Program-made: the position numbers and the translations under genes
The notes under the pieces: generated by a model
Told to the model about the DNA's origin: nothing
Seen by the model: the letters and a program-made list of their open reading frames with translations, nothing else
The model's database searches: none
Part shown: in pieces, positions 1 to 5,774 of the stretch
Numbering within the stretch: the stretch's first letter is position 1
How the letters are laid out: every line of letters starts with the position of its first letter
Assembly: GCA_009885185.1 (NCBI GenBank)
Contig: VFLF01000448.1
Coordinates: 1 to 7,388, forward strand
DNA: 7,388 nt
From: Nitrosomonadales bacterium
GTDB taxonomy: Bacteria; Pseudomonadota; Gammaproteobacteria; Burkholderiales; SG8-41
Reading direction: 5' to 3'

Positions 1-1
1 G

Positions 2-880
2 CCCGCGCTGTATGTGGCCGCCGCGTTAAACGGTCTGGCGCAGGCGTTCTTTCACGTGACGCTGCAAAACAATATCGGCTCACTGAGCAAGCCGGAAGAC
101 CGCGCGCGCAACTTCAGTAACTTCAGCCTCATCGGTGCGTTGACCAGTTTCGCCGGCCCGCTGATGGCGGGCGTTTCCATCGATCAGTGGGGGCACGGCG
201 TGGCGTGCCTGATAGCCGCGTTGTTTTCGGTTTCGGCCATTGGGCTGCTGGTGGTGTGGGGCGGCGTGTTTCCGCGCGGCAAGCCGGCCGCCGAGCGCGC
301 CGCCGCCCCTGCGGGCGCGCTGCTCGACCGCAACGTATGGCACATGCTGATCCTCAGTGCCCTGATCCAACTGGGCTATGATCTTTATCAGTTCTACGTG
401 CCGGTGTACGGACACGCCATCGGACTATCGGCGTCCGCTATCGGCGCGGTGCTGGCGGCGCTGGCGGTCGCGGCATTGATCGTGCGTGTGTATCTGCCGC
501 GTCTCATCAAACGCGTGGCAGGCGATACCCTGCTGGGCTGGGTATTCCTGTTCGGCGCGGTGGGCTTCGCGTTGGCGCCGTTTGCGAGCAACGGGTGGAC
601 GCTGGGCATCATCAGTTTCGTGTTCGGCCTGGGCATGGGCATCGGCATTCCGCTGACCGTGATACTCATGTATGCGAGCTCACCCGAAGGCCGCTCAGGG
701 CAAACGCTGGGGCTGCGGCTCACCGGCAACAATCTGATGCGGGTGATCGGGCCGGTTATTTTCGGTGCGGTGGGTACCGCGTTTGGATTGCCGGCGGTGT
801 TCTGGATCATCGCCGCGATCATGGCTGCGGGCGGCGTCATGTCGCGCATGCCGCCTGCCAAAAAATTGCCCGAGCCGTAA
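2..880 (+). CDS. MFS transporter, 3' part (N-terminus outside window)
   Basis: Inner-membrane secondary transporter of the major facilitator superfamily; substrate unknown. The frame is open to the left edge and starts in mid-protein (PALYVAAALNG), so the GTG at 14 is not a credible start. About 292 residues are visible against roughly 400 for the family. One partial and about eight full hydrophobic helices can be read, matching roughly TM4 to TM12. They include a helix with GPLMAG (about 155-175), the central-loop region rich in Ala and Arg (about 270-330), a Gly-rich helix FGLGMGIGIP (about 624-653), and then the cytoplasmic stretch SSPEGRSGQTLGLRLTGNN before TM11. That last stretch is typical of MFS permeases annotated as putative sugar or drug transporters, but it does not fix a substrate. 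The short polar tail MPPAKKLPEP ends at TAA. It converges with the usp gene 20 bases downstream, with no obvious terminator between them. Confidence 0.88.
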   Translation, partial: PALYVAAALNGLAQAFFHVTLQNNIGSLSKPEDRARNFSNFSLIGALTSFAGPLMAGVSIDQWGHGVACLIAALFSVSAIGLLVVWGGVFPRGKPAAERAAAPAGALLDRNVWHMLILSALIQLGYDLYQFYVPVYGHAIGLSASAIGAVLAALAVAALIVRVYLPRLIKRVAGDTLLGWVFLFGAVGFALAPFASNGWTLGIISFVFGLGMGIGIPLTVILMYASSPEGRSGQTLGLRLTGNNLMRVIGPVIFGAVGTAFGLPAVFWIIAAIMAAGGVMSRMPPAKKLPEP

Positions 881-900
881 CCCCCCTTCCCGCGCTACGC

Positions 901-1374
901 CTATTTTTTGTCGGGATGATCCGCGCTCATGATCGCGCGGAAGGTCAGCACCGGGATCGACGAGCGGTGCAGCACGCGGCTGGCTTCACTGCCCAACAAC
1001 AACGCGGCCAGACCTTTGCGATGGCGCGCGGTCATCACGATCAGATCGCAACCGCGCGCATTGGCGGAATCGACAATGGCATCGTACGGTTGGTGGCCCT
1101 TGACCACCAGCGTTTCGCAGGGCACGCCGGCCGTGTCCGCCGCTTTTTGCACGAACGCCAAAAAGTTCGCGGCCTGATCGCGCGCCTGTTTGTCCATCTG
1201 CTCTTCCATGCCCGGCGGCACCATGCCTTCGGAGGCCATCATCATTTGATAATCCTGCATGACGTGGATGCCGGTGACTTTTGCGCCGCACAGTTTAGCC
1301 AGTTCAATGCCGCGCTCCACGGCGCGTTCGGAATGGGCGGACCCATCGGTAGGCATCAAGATATGTTTAAACAT
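901..1374 (-). CDS. Universal stress protein, UspA family
   Basis: Small cytoplasmic Usp-domain protein (157 aa) of the kind induced by starvation and other stresses. The N-terminus MFKHILMPTDGSAHSERAV is the classic first strand with acidic D10. The C-terminal core (residues 110-144) holds DLIVMTARHRKGLAALLLGS and then SSIPVLTFR. In ATP-binding Usps the motif is G-2X-G-9X-G-S/T. Here the aligned residues are T115, H118 and G128-S129, so the two leading glycines are gone and nucleotide binding is doubtful. Residues 44-60 are very Met-rich (six Met in 17). The frame is open to an ATG at 1443, but I chose the ATG at 1374 because it begins the conserved domain and has a strong Shine-Dalgarno just upstream. 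The extra 23 residues would be unlike the family. It is transcribed alone, away from the lactonase and toward the MFS gene. Confidence is high in the family and moderate in ATP independence. Confidence 0.93.
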   Translation of the reverse strand: MFKHILMPTDGSAHSERAVERGIELAKLCGAKVTGIHVMQDYQMMMASEGMVPPGMEEQMDKQARDQAANFLAFVQKAADTAGVPCETLVVKGHQPYDAIVDSANARGCDLIVMTARHRKGLAALLLGSEASRVLHRSSIPVLTFRAIMSADHPDKK

Positions 1375-1378
1375 GGGG

Positions 1379-1386
1379 CCTCCTCC
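1379..1386 (-). promoter_or_regulatory. Shine-Dalgarno site fixing the usp start
   Basis: On the minus strand this reads GGAGGAGG, four bases before the ATG at 1374-1372. It is a near-perfect anti-16S match. It decides in favour of the short 157-residue Usp over the upstream ATG at 1443. Confidence 0.75.
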
Positions 1387-1451
1387 ATGAAACAACGATT
1401 CAACAGTCGATAATGCCAGTTTGCAACCATACCTTACCAGCAATTAGTGGA

Positions 1452-1490
1452 CTTCGCACCATGATATATGGACTTAAAGGCTGTGCGAAG
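1452..1490. repeat. 8-bp inverted repeat in the usp/lactonase divergent gap
   Basis: CTTCGCAC (1452-1459) and GTGCGAAG (1483-1490) are perfect reverse complements separated by 23 bases. The arms bracket a weak minus-strand promoter candidate (1461-1489), so an operator is one reading. A loose stem-loop or chance is another. The rest of the 245-base gap (1375-1619) holds no gene and no promoter for the lactonase that I can support. Confidence 0.5.
1461..1489 (-). promoter_or_regulatory. Candidate sigma70-like promoter for usp
   Basis: On the minus strand, TTCGCA (1489-1484, four of six to TTGACA) lies 17 bases before TATCAT (1466-1461, five of six to TATAAT). Transcription would begin near 1453 and leave a leader of about 80 bases before the usp ATG. 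The -35 lies inside the right arm of the inverted repeat and the expected start lies in the left arm. The match is weak and was found by eye. Confidence 0.25.
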
Positions 1491-1619
1491 GTTCGATCCC
1501 AACAGGTTCGGCACCGGCGCGGATAAATCCGTCTTTTCCCCTGATACCCTCGCTACTTTAGCTCATTTGCCGATGTCCGCGCGCAAAAATCACCCAGTCA
1601 CCGCACCATGGAGCCCTGA

Positions 1620-2813
1620 ATGAACACGCTGCACTGCAACGAAAAATCACCCATCTCCGTTTATGCCAGCATCGGCAACGTCCTCACGCACTACGATCTC
1701 GCCCGCGACACCGCGGCGCTGACGGCGCGCGCCTCGCTGGCGCTGCCGTTCAGGGTGCAATACGTATGGCCGCATCCCGTCCAGCCGCTGCTTTACGCCG
1801 CGTGCAGCAACGGCTCGCCCGACGCGCGCGGCGACGCGCATTGCATTGTGGCGCTGCGGCGCGACCCCGTCACCGGCGCGTTGTCGTTGCACGGCACGCC
1901 GGTCGCGTTGAACTCCCGCCCCGTACACATGACCCTCGATGGCGCGGGCAAACACGCGTTGGTGGCCTACAACCACCCTAGCCATTTGACCGTGCATCGC
2001 ATCAATGCCGACGGCACGGTGGGTGACATGGTGCCACAGCGCGCCTCACTGGATGCCGGCATCTACGCGCATCAGGTGCGCGTGGTGTTGTCGGACAAAG
2101 CCGCGATCCTCGTCACACGCGGCAACAAGGCCACCGCGGCCAAGCCCGAGGAACCCGGCGCGCTGAAAGTGTTCGCCTACGACAACGACAGCGGCCAACA
2201 GACGCCCAGCGTGTCAGTTGCTCCGAATGGCGGCTTAGGCTTCGGTCCGCGGCATCTGGATTTTCATCCGCGTGAACCGTGGGTGTACGTGTCGCTGGAA
2301 CTGCAAAACCTGCTGCACATGTATCGCGCCGATCGTGATGGTGATCGGGTGGATGCCGCGCCCGCGTATGTGAAAGAACTGCTGGCGGACGTGCCCGGCG
2401 TCAAGCCCCGGCAGCGCTCTGGCACGATACACGTACATCCGAACGGACAATTTGTTTACGTCGCCAACCGCGCCAGCGGCGTTGAAAAGGTAGACGGCAA
2501 GAATGTTTACATCGGCGGCGAAAACAACATCGCCGTGTTTAAAATTGATCCGGCAAGCGGCGAGCCGACAGTGATTCAGCACGCCGATACCCGCGGCGTG
2601 GTAGCGCGCACCTTTGCGCTGGATAGCAGCGGGCGCTTTTTGATCGCGGCGAATTCACAGCCGATACTCGCGCGCGAAGGCGGCAAGGTGGTCACGATTC
2701 CGGCGAGTCTCGCGGTGTTCCGTGTGGGCGATGACGGCAGGCTGGAGTACATGAACAAGCTCGATGTGGATGCGAGCGAGGCGCCGATGTTCTGGATGGG
2801 AGTCGTTGGTTGA
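1620..2813 (+). CDS. Lactonase family beta-propeller protein (6-phosphogluconolactonase-like)
   Basis: A 397-residue member of the seven-bladed propeller lactonase family (YbhE/Pgl type), which hydrolyses sugar lactones such as 6-phosphogluconolactone. No signal peptide is visible, so it is probably cytoplasmic. Family hallmarks are GFGPRHLDFHP (207-217), the following strand WVYVSLELQN (221-230), HVHPNGQFVYVANR (271-284) and ARTFALDSSGRFLIAAN (329-345). The usual members have about 330-350 residues. The excess lies in loops after the V-x-N-like strand of several blades (about 62-75, 167-181, 285-302 and 346-361). The ATG at 1620 has GGAG at 1610-1613 with a six-base spacer; an earlier ATG at 1608 hits a stop after two codons. 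No other sugar-pathway gene is adjacent, so the physiological lactone is uncertain and a role other than the pentose phosphate pathway is possible. It is monocistronic and convergent with the amidase. Confidence 0.88.
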   Translation: MNTLHCNEKSPISVYASIGNVLTHYDLARDTAALTARASLALPFRVQYVWPHPVQPLLYAACSNGSPDARGDAHCIVALRRDPVTGALSLHGTPVALNSRPVHMTLDGAGKHALVAYNHPSHLTVHRINADGTVGDMVPQRASLDAGIYAHQVRVVLSDKAAILVTRGNKATAAKPEEPGALKVFAYDNDSGQQTPSVSVAPNGGLGFGPRHLDFHPREPWVYVSLELQNLLHMYRADRDGDRVDAAPAYVKELLADVPGVKPRQRSGTIHVHPNGQFVYVANRASGVEKVDGKNVYIGGENNIAVFKIDPASGEPTVIQHADTRGVVARTFALDSSGRFLIAANSQPILAREGGKVVTIPASLAVFRVGDDGRLEYMNKLDVDASEAPMFWMGVVG

Positions 2814-2879
2814 GGTTTTGTCCGCGGCTGTGGTTGGCGACAGTCGGTTACCACGCACGTCCAGTCGAATGCACTTGTA

Positions 2880-2912
2880 GCGTGGGCAAAACGCACTTTG
2901 TTTTGCCCACGC
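2880..2912. repeat. Perfect 12-bp stem-loop, possible terminator
   Basis: GCGTGGGCAAAA (2880-2891) pairs perfectly with TTTTGCCCACGC (2901-2912) around the nine-base loop CGCACTTTG. It starts 66 bases after the lactonase stop. The transcript would form a strong hairpin in either direction. No U-tract follows the stem on either strand, so it is not a textbook intrinsic terminator, though it could shield 3' ends of both convergent transcripts. Confidence 0.7.
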
Positions 2913-2934
2913 GGCTGAACGTGCAATGCGCCCT

Positions 2935-3014
2935 GTAGGTTGGTGGTGAGCGCAGCGAACCCCAACGTTCGCGAGTGATATACCACTGGTGTTGGGTTTG
3001 CCAGCCCAACCTAC
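2935..3014. repeat. Two-hairpin palindromic unit with GTAGGTTGG ends
   Basis: GTAGGTTGG (2935-2943) is the exact reverse complement of CCAACCTAC (3006-3014). Within it, GTTGG-T-GGT (2939-2947) pairs with ACCCCAAC (2959-2966) with one bulged T, around a loop containing GAGCGCAGCGA. GTTGGG (2991-2996) pairs with CCCAAC (3005-3010). CCCAAC at 2961-2966 can also pair with GTTGGG at 2991-2996, so alternative folds compete. This is the design of bacterial interspersed palindromic elements. Confidence 0.65.
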
Positions 3015-3047
3015 CGGGCTACATACGCGCGCCAGAAGCGAGTGCTT

Positions 3048-4454
3048 TCAGCGCACTACCGGCGTCACGGCTTCAATCACCCATCGCGCCAACGCCGTAA
3101 CCCGCGCATCCTCATGCTGCTGCCCCATCAACTGCACGCCGACCGGCATGCCGTTCACGCCCAGCAGCGGCAGCGTGACGCACGGCGCGTGCAGCATGGA
3201 ACTGGGCGTGTTGAACACCGAATCGCCCGTGGGGCGCGGTAGCAATGGCTGACCCGGCGTGTCGCCGGGCCACAGCGGCGCGGGACCCGGACACGATAGC
3301 ATGATGATGGCGTCGGCAAGCGGCGCGATGGCCTGATGGCATTGTTGCGCGGCGGCGCGTTGATGCAGCAGCGCGCGGTAGTCTTCGGGGGTCATCGCTT
3401 CGGCTTTTTTGACCGTGGCTTTTAATCGCGCGCTCACGCCTTGCGGATTTTTTTCGATCAGCGCGGCCTGATACCAGCGGTTTTCCCACGCGGTGAGGGT
3501 GTTGGCGATGTGGGCCGCATTGATGATGGATTGTTCCAGCGCTTCGATCCATGCGTGATCGCGGCGCCTGATTAACGCAACCCCCGTTCGAGCAAGGTTT
3601 TCCAGCAGCGCTTCAAATGCGGTGCGGGTGGCGGCGTCGGTTACCGCCCAGCCTGCGGATTCAAGCACGATCAGGCATTGCGGCTTTACGGCTTCTGGTG
3701 GTGTATGTGGGCCGAACAATCCCAATTTGCCGGGATCGCCGCCGGCGCGGCGCGCGATTTCGATGGCGACTTGCCACATGTCTTCGATGCAGCCCGCGTG
3801 TACGCCGGTGGTGCTCATGCTGGTGGTTTGGCGTTCGCCGCGATTGATCGCGCCCTGCGTGGGCTTTAATGCGATGTTGCCGCAGTAGGCCGCCGGGCGT
3901 ATGACGGAGCCGCCAACCTGCGTGCCGAGCGCGGCGGGCGCCATGTGCGCGGCGATGGCCGCCGCCGAGCCGGACGATGAGCCACCGGGCGTGCAGGCCG
4001 GATCGAACGGGTTGGTGGTGGGGCCGGGCTGCGTGCCGCCGAGTTCGGCGGTGACGGTTTTGCCGAGGATCGTAGCGCCCGCCTGACGCAGCGCCCACAC
4101 TGCCGCGTTGTCGCGATGCGTGTGGTTGCCGCGATACGCCTCGCAGCCCATCTCGGTGGGCATGTCTTTGGTTTCGAGCAAATCCTTGATCGCAATCGGC
4201 ATGCCGTCGACGGCGGAGAGCGGCGCGCCCGCTTTCCAGCGCGCGCTGCTGGCATCGGCGGCGGCACGGGCGTTGGTGTCGTTCAGCACCACAAACGCTT
4301 TGACCACCGGCTCACGCGCCGCGATGGTGTCGAGGCAGCGTTCCAGATAGGCGCGCGGGGAGTCGCTGCCGTCGCGAAAGCGCGGGGTGGCATTGTGAAA
4401 CGTCAGCGCCTTGAAGGTGCGCGGGTCGTAGGTGCGGGGCGGGGTGGTTGTCAT
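3048..4454 (-). CDS. Amidase (amidase signature family)
   Basis: A cytoplasmic hydrolase of 468 residues that cleaves amide bonds with a Ser-cisSer-Lys triad. The triad can be placed: K90 in MPIAIKDLLET, cis-Ser S159 in TPGGSSSGSAAAIAAH, and nucleophile S183 in GTQVGGSVIRPAAYCG. The 24-residue spacing between the serines is the family standard. Length is normal. The GSVIRPA order differs from the GSIRIPA of GatA and is seen in a subset of general amidases; there are no partner GatB/GatC genes, so this is not the tRNA amidotransferase. The frame extends to an ATG at 4541, but the ATG at 4454 (MTTTPPRTYDPRTF) is preferred. It has GAGGTAAG upstream (rather long spacing), and the added 29 residues are Cys-rich and unlike the family. 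It is divergent from the cupin gene. Substrate is unknown: an aliphatic or aryl amide, or a carbamoyl acid. Confidence 0.93.
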   Translation of the reverse strand: MTTTPPRTYDPRTFKALTFHNATPRFRDGSDSPRAYLERCLDTIAAREPVVKAFVVLNDTNARAAADASSARWKAGAPLSAVDGMPIAIKDLLETKDMPTEMGCEAYRGNHTHRDNAAVWALRQAGATILGKTVTAELGGTQPGPTTNPFDPACTPGGSSSGSAAAIAAHMAPAALGTQVGGSVIRPAAYCGNIALKPTQGAINRGERQTTSMSTTGVHAGCIEDMWQVAIEIARRAGGDPGKLGLFGPHTPPEAVKPQCLIVLESAGWAVTDAATRTAFEALLENLARTGVALIRRRDHAWIEALEQSIINAAHIANTLTAWENRWYQAALIEKNPQGVSARLKATVKKAEAMTPEDYRALLHQRAAAQQCHQAIAPLADAIIMLSCPGPAPLWPGDTPGQPLLPRPTGDSVFNTPSSMLHAPCVTLPLLGVNGMPVGVQLMGQQHEDARVTALARWVIEAVTPVVR

Positions 4455-4585
4455 GATTGGGCTTACCTCGGCGTGACAAAATACAGACTCAGGACAACAG
4501 CAATGCATGCAGTTGATTTTGCGCCACGAAGGTATCAACATGCAACGCTCGTTCCATATTCGTACAATTCACAGGGAGACACACC
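4455..4585. promoter_or_regulatory. Divergent intergenic region, amidase/cupin
   Basis: These 131 bases must hold the 5' signals of both flanking genes. It is clearly more AT-rich than the coding DNA. Visible items are the palindrome TGCATGCA (4504-4511), TTGATT (4513-4518), and TACAAT (4563-4568). TACAAT is too close to the cupin ribosome-binding site AGGGAG (4573-4578) to be its -10. No promoter with both boxes well matched was found, so this call rests on layout. Confidence 0.35.
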
Positions 4586-5755
4586 GTGGCAGACACTGGC
4601 TTGAAACCGATACGGCGCGTGGTGACCGGCAATGACGCGAATGGAAATTCCAAAGTGGTGTGGGACGGCCCCGCGCCCGATCAGCATCCGGGCGCGATAC
4701 CCGGCAGCGGCTGGATCGATTTCTGGGTGTGGAATGAAACGCCCTCGCCGCTGTCCGGCCACACCGATGACGGCAGTCTGGATTACGATTTTCCCGGCCC
4801 GAAAATGGGTGGTCACTGGCGCGTGGTGCAGGGTGTCGGCAAGCCCGCCGATTACGATGCCGCGAAAGACACGCATATCGTCAAGCCGCATGCGCCGGTG
4901 GAGCATCCGCTGACGCGCCGCTGGGATCGCGGCGGCATGGCCTACTATCAGGGCGGCATGCACAAAACCGAGACGGTGGATTACGCGATCATTATCGACG
5001 GCTCGCGCACGCTGGTGCTGGACGACTGCGAAGTCGAATGGAACGTCGGCGACGTGGTGATTGATGTCGGCGCGTGGCATCAGTGGTCGAGCCGCTTGCC
5101 GGAAGGCGGGCGCATTGCCTTCGACATGATTTCGGCGAAATTTGTCGACGGCCCGGTGGGCTTGGCGCAAGGCAACGACAAAATCATGGTGAGTGACCCG
5201 AACCGCAAGCTGCCGCCGGGCGTGAAACCCGCACGGCGCATCGTGTGCATGGATCGCGAGCCGTATAAATCCACGCTGGTGAGCGACGGCCCGACGCCGG
5301 ACGTGCGCATCGATCCGGCGCGGCCCGGTTACGCTTCGCAGCGCATGTGGGTGACGGATGGGTTCCCCGCCAAAATCGTGTTGGAAACTTTGCACTTGCC
5401 GCACACCATTGAAGCGCCGCCCGGCGGCTCGGTGTTGAACTCGGTGACGTTTCCGCCGGATGCGGCGTGGCAAGGCAAGGTGAGCGAGGCCGACGTGAAA
5501 GCGTTTTTCAAATCGATGGGTTCGCCGGGCGCTTCGACTTATTCAGCCGCTGCACCGCATCCCTATATGCAGAAAACACGCACGCTGGAATTCGGCATCG
5601 TCACCGACGGCGAAATCGTGCTGGTGCTGGATACGCAGGATGTGAACTTGAAGAAAGGCGATTTCGTCGTGCAGCGCGGCACGAACCATGCGTGGAGCAA
5701 CCGCACGGATAAACCGGCGACGGTGATTATCGCCACGCATGATGGCAAGGCGTAA
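4586..5755 (+). CDS. Tandem double-cupin domain protein
   Basis: A 389-residue, presumably cytoplasmic protein made of two copies of a ~180-residue cupin module that usually occurs singly. Each copy opens alike (RRVVTGND at 10-17; RRIVCMDR at 217-224), followed by a DGP-P motif (27-31; 234-238), and ends in a cupin barrel. Barrel 1 has MHKTETVDYAIIIDG (125-139) and GDVVIDVGAWHQWS (155-168). Barrel 2 has MQKTRTLEFGIVTDGE (328-343) and GDFVVQRGTNHAWSN (358-372). The usual motif-1 His is H126 in barrel 1 and is Q329 in barrel 2; the motif-2 His is kept in both (H165, H368). The start is GTG, supported by AGGGAG seven bases upstream. Function is unknown: dioxygenase, isomerase and small-molecule sensor are all possible. 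Context next to an amidase and an enolase-superfamily enzyme suggests catabolism. Confidence 0.88.
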   Translation: MADTGLKPIRRVVTGNDANGNSKVVWDGPAPDQHPGAIPGSGWIDFWVWNETPSPLSGHTDDGSLDYDFPGPKMGGHWRVVQGVGKPADYDAAKDTHIVKPHAPVEHPLTRRWDRGGMAYYQGGMHKTETVDYAIIIDGSRTLVLDDCEVEWNVGDVVIDVGAWHQWSSRLPEGGRIAFDMISAKFVDGPVGLAQGNDKIMVSDPNRKLPPGVKPARRIVCMDREPYKSTLVSDGPTPDVRIDPARPGYASQRMWVTDGFPAKIVLETLHLPHTIEAPPGGSVLNSVTFPPDAAWQGKVSEADVKAFFKSMGSPGASTYSAAAPHPYMQKTRTLEFGIVTDGEIVLVLDTQDVNLKKGDFVVQRGTNHAWSNRTDKPATVIIATHDGKA

Positions 5756-5774
5756 TGCGGCGGCAACGCTTACG
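5751..5774. repeat. Short hairpin spanning two convergent stop codons
   Basis: CGTAA-T-GCG (5751-5759) pairs with CGCTTACG (5767-5774) with one bulged T and loop GCGGCAA. The left arm contains the cupin stop TAA, and the right arm the complement of the receptor stop TAA. There is no U-tract. It may give both transcripts a structured 3' end in a gap of only 14 bases, or may be chance. Confidence 0.35.

Larger units (their letters stand above)
2876..3023. repeat. Composite palindromic intergenic repeat block
   Basis: The convergent gap between lactonase and amidase (2814-3047) has no gene. Most of it is this block, bounded by TGTAG (2876-2880) and its reverse complement CTACA (3019-3023). Inside are a perfect hairpin (2880-2912) and a two-hairpin unit (2935-3014). 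The layout resembles the REP/BIME-like palindromic elements dispersed between genes in proteobacteria. That assignment is from memory of such elements, and copy number cannot be seen here. No transposase is present. Confidence 0.55.

Noticed and set aside
595..1413. 272-codon open frame on the plus strand
   Set aside because: It spans the end of the MFS gene and the antisense of usp, has His/Arg-rich low-quality composition and no recognisable domain. It is a frame shadow in GC-rich DNA.
1442..1500. tRNA-Leu-like pieces in order: AATTAGTGGAC, GGACTTAAA and GGTTCGATCCC
   Set aside because: Each piece resembles a D-arm, UAA anticodon arm or T-arm, but spacings are wrong (17 bases between the first two, 12 between the next two). 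The anticodon stem pairs poorly and the T-stem does not close. There is no acceptor stem or CCA. It is at most a decayed remnant and cannot be called an RNA gene.
2880..2912. Intrinsic terminator or CRISPR repeat
   Set aside because: The stem is strong but no U-tract follows on either strand, so I label it a repeat. There is no regularly spaced series of copies, so it is not a CRISPR array.
3048..4454. Amidase as GatA of the tRNA amidotransferase
   Set aside because: No gatB or gatC is adjacent, and the nucleophile motif is GGSVIRPA, not the GGSIRxPA form of GatA. A general amidase is the better reading.
4563..4568. TACAAT as -10 box for the cupin gene
   Set aside because: Transcription would start within or just after the Shine-Dalgarno sequence, and no -35 is at the right distance.
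4535..5473. 312-codon open frame antisense to the cupin gene
   Set aside because: Arg/His-rich shadow translation with no family features, while the plus-strand cupin has clear motifs and a ribosome-binding site.
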